A program made the translations under genes and the position numbers. The notes below the pieces were generated by a model, which did no database searches, had not been told where the DNA came from, and saw nothing but the letters and a program-made list of their open reading frames with translations. DNA of 64,000 nucleotides from Phoronis australis. Lineage: Eukaryota; Phoronida; Phoronidae. The stretch lies in NCBI GenBank assembly GCA_002633005.1, contig NMRA01000315.1, forward strand, positions 34,855 through 98,854. Direction: 5' to 3'. Position 1 is the stretch's first letter, and each line of letters begins with the position of its first letter. This document shows positions 12,101 through 21,522 of this stretch, piece after piece.

Positions 12101-14126
12101 CTTAGCCCAAAAACAGCACGACACCATGTTTAGGTTAGTTTTGTGACTTGTTGTAAATTGACTTGTATGTTACATTGAGGAGCACGCGCATCTGCACGGA
12201 AATAAAGTTATGTAAAGGCTCAATGTTAACTGTCAAAAACTTTCCGGCACTGTTTTCATGAATATAATGTACAATAAACAGGAACAAGACAACAAGGCAG
12301 TGACATAAACGTCCAGTGTGTGCATGCGTGTAGATTATGATAGCATTACTTGGGAAGCAAAGGTGTGAATGACTGACAGAGTGAGAACTATCTCAAAAGT
12401 CATGTAGTTAGTTAAAGCCTTTTGAGGCTTAACCATTCTTAAAAACAAACATTTACAAGCATTTGTGGTTCTAGTTTCAAGGCCTATAAATAATATTTTC
12501 AAAACCAAGGCTATACGTAATACCCATTAGCTTGTGCTAAATTTGAACACTGACTGATTGCGTACATTCCACAATAACTCACTTAGTTCCCTGCCACCCG
12601 AGACTACTGCACTATTAACTTTTAAGTTAAAATGCTTGAACATCAACAAAGTAGCTTATACAAACACACAAAATAAAGAGAACTCACCCATCTTCTTCAG
12701 ATCAGAAAGAATGGACGCACATGTGAAACTGTTGTCCTCAATGTCTAGGTTAAGCGTGCCGGTGGATGGGAATGACCGCATGATTTCCGCTACCATTGAA
12801 ACCCACTGGTCTGTGTCCTCAGCAGCCAGTTCTAAGATCTCGTCTAGTTCAACCTTCCACTGGAGAGGAGACAAAATCACTTATTATTGCAATTCAGCAA
12901 CCGATTTATACAAAATGCAAAACCACTGTAAAATACATTCTGATGCTGAACAGAACCATCTAGCATGTCATACTTATTTTGACTTACTTTCTGCAAGTAT
13001 AGGTACACCAGCTTATATTTCTTAGAGCCTACATTTTCAAGGTTTTTACGTGGGTCTCTCAATGAATAGCATCAACGAGTGTAAAACGATACAAGGCTTT
13101 ATTAGAAACAGGACACACTTCCTTTCAGCACGTTCTTAAGAGTCTAAAAATATAAAACTAACATTACCTTTGGTACCATAAACCCTGTATGTGTTCAGTT
13201 AAAATGCAAAGCCCAGGCTTATACTAGTCCAACATGAGAATTAATCATTTATTTATAAGTGAATGTAACTATGAATAATATGTTTTGAGTTTTTCTCAGT
13301 AGTGTACAAGATGTAAAAAGCAAATTAACACTACGTTCTAAATAATGATATCCTATGACAAGCAAATTATTCATAAGAGAAGTACAACCAAGAACAGTGC
13401 GTAAATTTTCACTTGTTTGCCGCATTTTGTCCTGAATTGGTGACATTTTACAGTATTCTAATATGACAAAAATTTATCATGGCTTCAGTGATTAAAACGG
13501 TTAATGATGTTTTGTCATCAATCAATCACTGCCAACACGGTTGACTCACAGTGTCCCGTATTGAGGGCCATTTTCTATCTACGCATGCATGCCATTGGTA
13601 GGATATAGTGGACGATGATTTAGGGAAACAGGCAATCACTGCATAACTGGCACATTGGATGAAACTGGTTCTCTAAATCAGGGTCCACTATATCCGACCA
13701 CTGACTGACACTGCCCATTTGTACCTCCTCAATATTTCGGCGAGCCAGATGTAGGAAAGACAACATTAGCTTGACCTTGACATGAGGTTGCAAAGCTCGA
13801 AAACAGATGAGGATACTTTGCAGCTTGTCATGGCTCAACTGTGAGCAGATGGATTTACCTGGAAACAAAAAGGTTTTGCGTAAGAAATGTACACAGACTA
13901 TCGAAGACAAACGAAAAAGTTCGAGATGGTCACCAGTTATAAATGTGAAAAAAAACAAATAGGTCGATTCTACCACATCCAATGATTAGTGCTACGTATT
14001 AAAGGGTGTTATAAAAACACCCTGGAGCACAGAATTATTGTAACAAAACCCACCTGACCACAAATCATCGGTAGAACCGAGTTTGTTGTGGAGCCACAAA
14101 GCGGTGTCCCCATCCCTGGACGCCAT
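3004..14126 (-). CDS. NELFA: Negative elongation factor A (NELF-A), 12 coding exons
   Basis: NELF-A is a subunit of the nuclear NELF complex that, with DSIF, holds RNA polymerase II in promoter-proximal pause. Exons on the minus strand, 5' to 3', are 14126-14054, 13858-13725, 12859-12688, 11365-11204, 10064-9975, 8801-8674, 7625-7562, 7280-7198, 5529-5454, 4702-4494, 3890-3791 and 3185-3004. They total 1473 nt, 490 residues plus stop; human is 528. Every exon phase matches the next. The N-terminal block (about residues 1-180) matches the NELF-C/D-binding region: ALWLHNKLGSTDDLW, MLPLECLYLNLKAL, KRKPKSAALRAELLQK. The middle has the basic AKRRRK stretch and TPDYAAGL. A Gln/Pro-rich linker precedes the C-terminal block containing REQMLEAQDMF and NKVTRPEKALILGFMAGSR. 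The start codon is the first ATG of exon 1 and aligns with the human start. Exon edges follow GT-AG rules and homology; UTRs are unassigned. Confidence 0.97.
3791..3890 (-). CDS. NELFA: NELFA exon 11 (residues 398-430)
   Basis: Acceptor GTTTCCACAG, donor G|GTACGG. It encodes REQMLEAQDMF and KVTRPEKALILGFMAGSR, nearly identical to human over most of its length. Confidence 0.96.
3999..4169. mobile_element. Fold-back MITE-like element in NELFA intron 10
   Basis: Almost the whole 171 bp folds back on itself. The ends are CAGTCAATGAG and CTCATTGACTG. Inside, TTTTCAG...CAACTAATGATGTG on the left pairs with CACATCATTAGTTTG...CTGAAAA on the right, around a GGGTGGGTGGG centre. No coding capacity. The family is unassigned. 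Confidence 0.75.
4494..4702 (-). CDS. NELFA: NELFA exon 10 (residues 328-397), Gln/Pro-rich linker
   Basis: Acceptor CCAAAATAG, donor ACG|GTGAGA. It encodes a long Gln- and Pro-rich linker ending PPKKGLSLT, which joins directly to REQM in the next exon, as human PKKNLSLTREQM does. Confidence 0.93.
5454..5529 (-). CDS. NELFA: NELFA exon 9 (residues 303-327)
   Basis: Acceptor TGTTTCAG, donor A|GTAAGT. It encodes SGPSYLPATVNRLPNPS, similar to human STSYLPSTPS. A low-complexity linker exon, supported mainly by its splice sites and phase. Confidence 0.8.
6246..6756. mobile_element. Non-autonomous hAT-like element in NELFA intron 8
   Basis: The 511 bp element starts CAGGGCTTGGAAT and ends ATTCCAAGCCCTG, 13 bp terminal inverted repeats of hAT type. 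TAGTAT abuts both ends (6240-6245 and 6757-6762), as a target-site duplication would; hAT elements normally give 8 bp, so this copy may have mutated. The interior is more GC-rich than the intron and has no transposase reading frame. Confidence 0.82.
7198..7280 (-). CDS. NELFA: NELFA exon 8 (residues 275-302)
   Basis: Acceptor CCTCTTTAG. It encodes a Glu/Lys/Ala-rich stretch, then TTPDYAAGLMPS, matching human ATPDYAAGL. The donor TCG|GTATTA is weak, so the exact 3' edge is a little uncertain. Confidence 0.88.
7562..7625 (-). CDS. NELFA: NELFA exon 7 (residues 254-274)
   Basis: Two TTTTTAG acceptors lie 7 nt apart. The upstream one keeps the phase and gives FLDITEMPLGAKEAKRRRKQ, matching human LLDIS...REAKRRRK. 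The donor is G|GTAAGC. The basic AKRRRK run could serve as a nuclear localisation or RNA-contact motif. Confidence 0.9.
7985..8115. repeat. Dispersed repeat copy in NELFA intron 6
   Basis: A stretch containing AAAACCATTGTTTTGG and TGGGATGGAACCCTTTACTTTG resembles two segments at 40345-40450 and 40825-40950. The order of words is the same and the spacing similar, so it is a diverged member of a dispersed family. Confidence 0.6.
8674..8801 (-). CDS. NELFA: NELFA exon 6 (residues 211-253)
   Basis: Acceptor TTCATTGTAG, donor AAA|GTGAGT. It opens with PFRS and ends GRKEGGIK, matching human APFRS and RKERGVK. A Ser/Asn/Pro-rich stretch lies between. Confidence 0.9.
9261..9304. repeat. Short hairpin (CTGGTACCCG/CGGGTACCAG) in NELFA intron 5
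   Basis: Perfect 10 bp inverted repeats flank a 24 nt loop. They may be the core of a small element or a structured intronic site. No function assigned. Confidence 0.6.
9975..10064 (-). CDS. NELFA: NELFA exon 5 (residues 181-210)
   Basis: Acceptor AATGTTCCAG, donor T|GTAAGT. The product is Ser- and Lys-rich and ends KMRSFAKKMDDA, aligning with human KGRGLLRKMDTT. Less conserved than its neighbours, but phases match on both sides. Confidence 0.85.
10112..10390. mobile_element. Long hairpin MITE-like element in NELFA intron 4
   Basis: Two arms of about 120-135 bp pair across a short centre at 10248-10272. Left words ATTACCAGAAAT, GCTTCTCAGA and AAGCCTTCATCAG recur as the reverse complement on the right. 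The arms continue outwards through GCATCCAC to the TATGAGTAAA region. No reading frame of its own. The exact ends are approximate. Confidence 0.78.
11204..11365 (-). CDS. NELFA: NELFA exon 4 (residues 127-180)
   Basis: Acceptor CTGCTTTCAG, donor T|GTGAGT. It encodes MLPLECLYLNLKAL and KHFALKRKPKSAALRAELLQ, the most strongly conserved block of the N-terminal domain. It has no long free-standing reading frame because the exon is short. Confidence 0.95.
12688..12859 (-). CDS. NELFA: NELFA exon 3 (residues 70-126)
   Basis: Acceptor CTCTCCAG, donor G|GTGAGT. It encodes WKVELDEILELAAED and EIMRSFPSTGTLNLDIED, matching the human DILKSFPDTGSLNLELEE region. Confidence 0.95.
13725..13858 (-). CDS. NELFA: NELFA exon 2 (residues 25-69)
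   Basis: Acceptor TTTGTTTCCAG, donor GAG|GTACAA. It encodes the helical run containing LMLSFLHLARRNIEE, matching the human LLLGTLHLPRRTVDE segment. It ends on a codon boundary. Confidence 0.94.
14054..14126 (-). CDS. NELFA: NELFA exon 1 (residues 1-24)
   Basis: It begins MASRDGDTALWLHNKLG, very close to human NELF-A. The donor is CAG|GTGGGT. It ends one base into a codon, and the first two bases of exon 2 complete that Gly codon. Confidence 0.95.
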
Positions 14127-14439
14127 TGTGGATTTTTACGGAAGTGACCTCTAGCGGTAAATTAATATCCTCAGATTTTTGATATATACGTTCATTAAAC
14201 AAACCCAGTCTATGGTTTTGCTGAGAAACGGTTTAATGACGTATAGTGAACAATTATCGCTGTACAGAATATTCTATTTCATAGTTGGTACCATTTTTTT
14301 ATAAAATGTCTTAAGTGCTTTCAACAGGGGGCGCCACAAAATTCTCGCTGGCTCCCTACCACCTAGCACGCAGGGAACCAGCGAGTGTGATACTTCCTGT
14401 GCTGTTTGGACTGGTCATGATTAAAGTTTGTGATTAATA
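14127..14439. promoter_or_regulatory. Head-to-head promoter interval, NELFA / PIGBOS1-like
   Basis: Only 313 bp separate the NELFA start codon (minus) from the PIGBOS1-like start codon (plus), so both promoters must lie here or overlap the 5' ends. No TATA box stands out. The most visible element is the hairpin at 14344-14385. That it is a bidirectional promoter is inferred from geometry. Confidence 0.7.
14344..14385. repeat. 14 bp stem hairpin in the shared promoter
   Basis: CTCGCTGGCTCCCT at 14344-14357 pairs with AGGGAACCAGCGAG at 14372-14385, with a single non-Watson-Crick position and a 14 nt loop. It lies 55 bp upstream of the PIGBOS1-like ATG, so it may be in that 5' UTR or be a paired binding site. 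Confidence 0.8.
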
Positions 14440-14697
14440 ATGCCATTTATTCGCATTCCTGATGTGATAAGTAATATACCTAAATCGCAATATTTATTAG
14501 CCATTGTATTGGGTGTCGCAGGAGGGTATTATATCTACAAACCATATTTTATGAAGGACGAAAAGGCAACGGCAACTTCGCGAACTGACGACGCCGACTT
14601 CAGTGCCAGTGGCAGTGCCCCGGTCACCACACTCACTACCACAGCAGGCACAGCACCGGGCAGTGTAGTTGACATACCGAAAACAACAAGTGCATGA
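14440..14697 (+). CDS. PIGBOS1: PIGBOS1-like mitochondrial outer-membrane microprotein
   Basis: The single-exon frame encodes 85 residues. Residues 17-37 (QYLLAIVLGVAGGYYIYKPYF) closely resemble the membrane anchor of human PIGBOS1 (QLLFATVLGIAGGVYIFQP), a 54-residue protein of the outer mitochondrial membrane that contacts ER protein CLCC1 and tunes the unfolded protein response. A short N-terminus with MPFIRIPD precedes the anchor; the charged KDEKA segment follows. The C-terminal 45 residues are rich in Ser, Thr, Ala and Gly and have no counterpart in the human protein. It is divergent with NELFA (313 bp between ATGs) and followed by GEMIN7 on the same strand. The start is the first ATG of the frame. 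The match rests on about 25 residues, so orthology is likely rather than proven; another small tail-type mitochondrial protein is the alternative. Confidence 0.75.
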   Translation: MPFIRIPDVISNIPKSQYLLAIVLGVAGGYYIYKPYFMKDEKATATSRTDDADFSASGSAPVTTLTTTAGTAPGSVVDIPKTTSA

Positions 14698-15655
14698 TTA
14701 ACCACAAAGTACCAGGGGTGTGTAGTACATTGTCATTAACGTAACCATACGCACAAAATTCCGTTTATGAAAATGACCCACCATCCAAAGACATTCCACT
14801 TTTTAAGTCTTAAAAGACTAGATTAGGCCTACTGCTTTTTCATCAAGGTTATAGCCAGTAGCCATGGCCCAGTTCTGACGATGGTATGGTGTTTATTTAG
14901 GTGTACTCCAGTTTTACTGACCTTTAAAAGCTACTGCCCTGGAGTGACTGGGTATTTGCTAAGTACTTGGTATGATTATATTCACTTGCAACACTGGGCT
15001 GCCACACACGTGCATTATGCCGTTATGGGCTATGTTAAGGTAGCTGGATTTATGATATCGTTTCTCATGAGGGGTACTCTGCTGTATAACTGATTCATTA
15101 CCCTAGTTTGGTCATACTAGACTCATAGCACTCACATGTATTTTTACCGACCGATAGTTATTGCAGAATCTGCACTAACTTTTGAGAGAAATCAAGCTGA
15201 AAACCACTCTGATAGATCTCATAAGTTCAAACTTACCTGTCAATAAATGGTGTCCTCGACATGTTCGTTGATCCTTTACTCATGCCATTAAGTTAAATGT
15301 AATTATAATACCATTGCAGTTTACTTGGCCACATGCTAAAAATCATCGTTGAAACAGACAGCCACATTTTCTTAAAGCCAAAGTCACATCTTATTTAAGA
15401 CGCAAAAGTGAGGGAGATAATCGCAGTTCTGGCATCGGGTGATGTGCTTTATGTTTTCATGCTCAAATTTGCATGCTGTAATATTAGTGAACAATAACAG
15501 AATTTTGAATTAAAAATTCACTTGCATGCCAACAGTGATTTCTATTTGAAAGTGGAGAGGTGGGACAGAGCCATGGGTTCCACTATTTGCTTTTTGACGG
15601 TAGCGGTTGATTTAGTAAAGTGGAGTTATTCCGATTTTATATTTCAGATGCAAAC
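14698..15655. other. 3' flank of PIGBOS1-like gene and 5' side of GEMIN7
   Basis: No further conserved coding sequence is seen. A poly(A) signal candidate lies at 15242-15247. A splice acceptor (TATATTTCAG) ends at 15647, so a GEMIN7 5' UTR exon probably lies somewhere in this interval or upstream. Confidence 0.5.
15242..15247 (+). terminator. Poly(A) signal AATAAA, candidate for PIGBOS1-like mRNA
   Basis: The first plus-strand AATAAA I found after the PIGBOS1-like stop codon. It would give a 3' UTR of about 560 nt and separate this transcript from GEMIN7. Confidence 0.45.
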
Positions 15656-15949
15656 ATGGAGGAGAAAAAATCACATGAAAATAATACAACCCATCAGGAG
15701 CAAAGGACATTCCTGCGAGAACGCTACCTACGTGCCTTGAGTTCATTGGTCGATAGGTCAGTCACTGTGACTATGTTTGATGACACTACCGTGCAAGGCG
15801 TGTATAAAGGATCTGATATCCACGGACAGCATTTGCTGATGGATCAGCTAGTGACACCTTTTGCTGTTTATCCAAACTCAATGTTAAGGACGTCGGACAT
15901 TTTTAGTATGGAATTTAGAAATCCAAATAGTGAGACAGCGCAGATATGA
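15656..15949 (+). CDS. GEMIN7: Gemin7 (SMN complex subunit, Sm-like fold)
   Basis: Gemin7 belongs to the SMN complex, which loads Sm proteins onto spliceosomal snRNAs; it pairs with Gemin6 as an Sm-fold dimer. The 97-residue frame has a hydrophilic N-terminus (MEEKKSHENN), then QEQRTFLRERYLRALSSLV, matching human EQRARAALRERYLRSLLAMV. The Sm-like beta segments follow: VTVTMFDD, GVYKGSDIHGQHLLMDQL and NSMLRTSDIFSMEF, matching human LLRCSDIISYTF. Human Gemin7 is 131 residues with a longer N-terminal tail. The ATG lies 8 nt after a splice acceptor (TATATTTCAG, ending 15647), which supports this start, with a non-coding upstream exon likely. Upstream in-frame codons would read intron. Confidence 0.93.
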   Translation: MEEKKSHENNTTHQEQRTFLRERYLRALSSLVDRSVTVTMFDDTTVQGVYKGSDIHGQHLLMDQLVTPFAVYPNSMLRTSDIFSMEFRNPNSETAQI

Positions 15950-16041
15950 CGTGTGTGGTTAATAGTACTAATACATACAACAGTTACTGTACAACTGAAA
16001 ATAATGAGTTCTTTGGTCATTGCTACCTTTACTTGACTTTG

Positions 16042-16366
16042 GGCCTGTACTGCAGTTGACGTGGCTGTAGGCCTGTACTGCAGTTGACTTGGTTGTAGGC
16101 CTGTACTGCAGTTGACTCGGCTGTAGGCTTGTACTGCAGTTGACTCGGCTGTAGGCTTGTACTGCAGTTGACTCGGCTGTAGGCCTGTACTGCAGTTGAC
16201 TCAACTGTAGGCCTGTACTGCAGTTGACTAGCCTGTAGGCCTGTACTGCAGTTGACTTGGCTGTAGGCCTGTACTGCAGTTGATTTGGCTGTAGGCCTGT
16301 ACTGCAGTTGACTTGCCTGTAGGCCTGTACTGCAGTTGACTCGGCTGTAGGCCTGTACTGCTGGTA
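16042..16366. repeat. 28 bp minisatellite, about 11.5 copies
   Basis: The unit is close to GGCCTGTACTGCAGTTGACT plus eight more bases (CGGCTGTA in most copies). Copies differ mainly in those eight bases. Each unit holds the palindrome ACTGCAGT. It begins 93 bp after the GEMIN7 stop codon and may be transcribed in its 3' UTR. Confidence 0.95.
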
Positions 16367-18016
16367 AATTTACTATCTATTTCCCATCAAAATTAACAAC
16401 AGTTGGTAAAGTATCTAAAATATGCACAAAACACTTCTGTAAAACCTTGGTGATTATTTTGTTGTAATGACCTATCAAATGTTTAAGTACATGTGCACTG
16501 CTTACAGTATAAAATTAATGGACTTTTGGACTTTTTAAAAAAGTTTGAAATAACACTCAGAGGCGCATAATCTGTACTACTTTGTCTATTCAAGTATTTT
16601 AATGAACTGAGACTAGTAGTTTTGCCTGTGGAGTTGGCCACTGTTATAACTGTAATATAGGGCCCTTGTGCAAGCCTATGTATTAAGTCTATCAAGACAA
16701 CCAAACGATCACAAACATTAGTGATTTCCAACCACAATAATGTTATAAGTAAAGTGTTCCACAGCAATAGAAACATGGCTCGGCTATCATGTTACAATAA
16801 TGAGATTAATGAATTCTATCAACTGCTAGTTAGTTATGTTAATTAGCAGATGCCTAATGTGATTATTTAATAGTTTGTCTGTCAGCCTGTCAAGGCTATC
16901 TACTTTTATTAAGCTAGCACTACCAATGTGAGATTTCACCCTTGTCACCAATTACATTTTATGTACTTGCATATAAACAATGTTCAAGGAGATAGCTTCT
17001 CAAAATAAGTTATGAAATAAAATGAATTATGAAATGGCTCATTGAATGCTGGCGTTGTCACTAAAAAGTCCTCACTTGTCCACCATAACTTGCTTCATAG
17101 TTGTTGGTTCACAGGTCCTGTGTCATGTACTGTGATGTGAAGTGAGCATTCTGTTATGGTATTCTGTTTGACTGTTGCACCCGAACATATTTGCAAAATA
17201 TGAAACCATCGTTCATGCTACAGGCTAGCATAATTTTTGTTATCAATTTCTTGCTTCTAATTTGGCCAAAGTTTGATAAAATTATTGGAATTTTCTGCGG
17301 AAATGCAGATTTCTCAAAATTTGCTTTGCAAAAGCAGGGCAGCGTTCTGTAGATGTGAGAGACTAAGTCTTCGCACTATCAACATGCATTACAAGCATTG
17401 GGCGTCCTGGTCACACTTACGCGATTCTTTTGTCTATGGGACTCGGCCCTGGTCATTAATTACATTTTCCACCAGACATTGTATACACTGTACGTATTGC
17501 ATGTACTCTGTAGAAAGATGACTATTATTTGAGTACCAAATACAACCCGTGTCAATGTGTGCATGAGCACATGGAAATTTACGAATATAACACAGGTTGG
17601 AAATGGATAAAACAGAATAGTGGTTTCCGTAAGCCCTGTCCCAGTAAAACCGGTATGAGGGAAGCCACTTGAAATAAATAATAGAGTGGTTGTATTCAGA
17701 ACAAATGAAACATTAAGGGCTTTTTGTTCATCTTGCAAATATATCATATTTTCCGTTGTTTTGGTTCAAGGCAAACAAATTTTCAGGTTCGATTTCGAAT
17801 ACAAAGATTAGACCATGAGCTCAAATCCTAGCGTTTCCTCCAACGGACATCTAATGGTGGTGTTTAATCTGGTTGTCTTTCACCAGGAACACTCAATGTA
17901 CATCGAGGTCATTTGTATTTTTATTTTTTATCCCGCCGTTTCCGTCTCCTGTATTTCCGGTCCATTTCCCGAAAACTTTTTCCACGTCAGACATCGAACT
18001 GTTACGTGCAATCCAA
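16367..18016. other. Non-genic stretch after the minisatellite
   Basis: No conserved reading frame. AATAAA at 17016-17021 is the clearest plus-strand poly(A) signal after GEMIN7, which would give a 3' UTR of about 1.1 kb containing the minisatellite. The rest shows nothing recognisable. Confidence 0.4.
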
Positions 18017-18174
18017 CCAGGCGTGCGTTCAGTAGACGCTAGGACTTGCGCTAGGATCTAGTTAAAACCTAGACAAAGTCACGTGTTCTCATTTAGAATG
18101 CACGGCAATATCCCACGTAATCTCGCGAAGCCTTGCTTTTTAGCGAGGTCCTAGCGTTACTGAACGGGAGGCTG
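18017..18174. mobile_element. Small MITE-like element with about 25-30 bp inverted ends
   Basis: The left end GCGTTCAGTAGACGCTAGGAC (18024-18044) pairs with GTCCTAGCGTTACTGAAC at 18149-18166, and the outer bases CCAGGC and GCCTCC-type flank extend the match. The interior lacks coding capacity. No convincing target duplication was seen. Confidence 0.62.
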
Positions 18175-21100
18175 ATCACCTGAAATGGGAGAGAGTGGAA
18201 GAAACGTAAACAAGACGAGAGAAACTACGCAAAAACACAAACTAAAGCTTGAGCTGAAGGAAAAATTAAAGCCGCACTGAACTGCTATCAACACGGAGTC
18301 CATTAATAACAAACCATTCCTCTTTCATAAACGCGATGGCGTAAATGGAAGTGAGTGGTGCGATGTCACTGTGCTTAACTTTGGCAGTTTGAGTGCACTA
18401 CGTGTAATGTTTTTTGACAAGAATGTCTACCGACTCTGACCCCCGACTATAAATCATGTCTTGCAAAAGACTACGAAGCACATTGATGCGACCTATGAGC
18501 TATAACCGTGATCATTCATTGGTGTGACAGTAGTATAAAATAGGAACCAGTGGCGTCACAGTTCCTACTTTTCGTGAAAGCGGGCTTATGTGCTTGCACT
18601 CGAACTGTTCTTAAACTAACTCCTCTTATTTTCGCAAAACAAGCATGTGTTGTTTTAATTGTTATACAATTTTAGGCATGAACAGTTTAGATATCTGGGG
18701 GTGAGTATTTACTCGCAACATTCCCTGTAGAGCTTGAAGACTCTCAAAACGCTTGGACACCACAAGTTTATTAATAATAAATGATTTGCAGTCAGCGGGG
18801 TACAATATTAGTTACAGTTCTATTGCATAAGGTTATGGAGGACCTTATTGTTGGTGTATGGAGTCAAATATCTACAAAAGTATCGAATTTAACTCACTAA
18901 AATTATACATTTTATGAAAGAATAACGCCTGTAGAATTTGATTTTTTACTTTATACCAATATGCTATTATTTGGATCACATGACCATGTCTTTTGGTAAA
19001 ATTTAGAACGGTAAAAAGAAACGTACTTCTATTGTGAAAACGGTATCAATAACATGGCCAAATTTCGTTCACTATGTTGAAGAGTAAAACCTCAAAACCG
19101 CTATTCAGTAACATTTTACACCCATTGGCCAACGATACTGTAGTACTCTGGTATTTGCGGAGTAGGGTTTGGTTTACCTAACAGAGCTAAAACTGCGAGC
19201 ACGGGGGTAGCAGGTTCGAGTCCGTGCTGAGTCTGCTCCCAGAAAATCACTTATCTCGTCGATAATAGTTCATGAAAATTCGTCATGTAGGCTAACTCCC
19301 TATAGATGGGGACACCCGAGGGGGTGCTAAGAGAAACGGGAACACCGTGTGTCTATTGCTGTTTGATTTACTTAAGGGATTTCTGGCTGTCTACCAAATG
19401 ATACTTAACATAAGCAAGTAGATATACAGCAAACCGATCAGAATACGTGCTAAATTGAGAATTGACCAATAAAGGAGGCATCTGACCTGGGATGTTTAAT
19501 AAGACGATTTCACTGCTTACAATGGACCAGGTGGCAAGGACTAGAGGATTAAGCTTTAGTAAAATGCAAAACATGAAGGTTAATCAAAAGTAAGCAAATT
19601 CAGAAATTATCTAACGATAAAGAGTGCAACAGGACAGCGGCATCTAAACGAACGAGGAAACGTGACGTAAACAAATTAAATATAATGAACTTGAGTGTGA
19701 ACCAAACTTGCACCTGTTAGGAAACTAAGACTGAAATGGATACAGAACGCTGTCTCTAGGTAATAATGGTCAACCTCCAATGGTGATTTATGAAACCATT
19801 ATTTATCCTCAAACTTTAATGAGCATTTTCCAAAAACTTCGAGGTATTAGAGGAAAACATTAAAATAAAATTGTCGGTATAGGGGGCACAACGATAGTCG
19901 GATCCGTCCGAACGTTGTTGTTCATTGAGATACGGACATCGAATGCAAATGACTCCGTGAGAATTCTACCTCGAGAGGCGATGAGGCGAATGTCTCACTA
20001 TTCCGGATTTTTTACTTGTCGAGAGCAAGTCCTCACAACATGCAGCTGTGCTGAGCTAAGTGCTTCGGCCGATTACCTTCGGTAGCCAATGAAAATGATT
20101 TATTACATCAGTCACCTGACAACAACAAATCTCTCTGGCACTGGCTCATCATTGTCTGTATCCATCGCTACTACAGTTGCGACTAATACTCGGAACGCAG
20201 TTTATATGTCAGTGAGCATTTTGCCTCGCTGGGTTTCAATGACTCCGGGCGTGAAGTAAATTTCACTCGAGCCCGGCAGACACTGAGCTGAGCACGTACA
20301 TGGTGCATTCCGTAAATTCAATTTCCAATACTCAAACTGAAAATGAGAGATCCAGTTTTTGTTCTATACCCCATTTTAAATTTGCCATCATCATAAACTC
20401 GTCCCATTTCACGACACCTCGTATTTCGTCAATAGACATACACAAGTCCCACTCTCGTCTAGAGGACTGTTCGTGATCGCACTGTAATAATTACCGCATT
20501 AGCAATGTTCCCACACACCGGCTCAAATAAATTGATATCTCATGGACTAATACTGTTTAATTTAATTTTTAACTGTTTGATTTCTGAAATTGAAGTCCGC
20601 GTTGAAAGTTAAGCCAGGAAATATGAAAATAATTAGCCAAACTATTTGATTTCAAGGTATTGTTTCAGTTCTGTGGTTCCCCTTGACGAATAGCTTATAG
20701 TAACTGTGTCCACCGTGCGAGTCATGAAAAGGAGCAACTGATGAACGGACTAGATTGATATCTGTTGAAACCAAATAGAAAATTTGATTTGAGTTCCATA
20801 TGAGATTTTTTATTTGTAAAACGAATATCGAAACCCCATATCCCATTTCCAATTGGCAGCTCAAATTGAAAGTTAAACACACTTCCGTTTCCCATGTTTA
20901 CGGTTTAAATTTCAAAATGTTATATTGAAGTCATGCTTGTGTTGGTGTTACAGACGTTAGTGAAAATAATGCTCACTGTCACGTAAATATATAATTTGCA
21001 TGGGCATGCGCATTAACACCATGTAGGAGGGAACAAGGTAGAGTAAACAACTTAACGATTTTTATGTTGGGCACTTGACAATGAAATTCATGGCTAGTAA

Positions 21101-21522
21101 ATGGCAAAAATGCGCTTGATAATAAACTTCTGATATCATTACAATCATAACGTGATTATTGCGACTATTGTGAATGACCGGCAACCAACAATGAACGTAA
21201 GTTACGGTATCATTTGTTAATTCTGTTTTCAAAAAAATATGGAAAACAAACAACTAAATACTAGATTTTAAACAAAATACGGGTTTTCATTTTCATTTTC
21301 ATTTTACAAATTGGAATACGAAATTGAACAAACATTGGATTTTCAATGTTCTTTTTGCATATTGAAAATTGAATTAACAAATGTGTCGTGTACGTATTCG
21401 GGTGTTTGTCTCGAGAGAAATTGACCTCACGCCATTGTTATCTGCGCTCAGCGAGGCCAAATGCACACTCTGACGTAAACTACGAAATGGTATAATGAAC
21501 AAAAGTCGCATTTTTCATTTTC
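18175..21522. other. Non-genic stretch, decayed repeats
   Basis: No conserved gene recognised. It includes a tRNA B-box-like site near 19213 and an ATTTTC microsatellite at about 21284-21306. Reading frames are short and uninformative. Confidence 0.4.
19175..19245 (+). repeat. tRNA-related fragment (B-box-like)
   Basis: GGTTCGAGTCC at 19213-19223 is a perfect Pol III B-box core and sits in a partial stem (AGCAGG...CCGTGCT). No convincing A box or cloverleaf precedes it, so it is more likely a decayed SINE or tRNA remnant than a working tRNA. Confidence 0.35.

Noticed and set aside
12558-13025. 155-codon plus-strand frame
   Set aside because: Antisense to NELFA exon 3 and its intron; no homology, and the minus-strand exon explains the sequence.
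15968-16204. Ser/Gln/Tyr-rich repeat protein on the minus strand
   Set aside because: It reads through the 28 bp minisatellite, whose unit is not a multiple of three, so the apparent repeats shift frame.
19175-19245. Possible functional tRNA gene
   Set aside because: A B box is present, but there is no matching A box, acceptor stem or anticodon arm.
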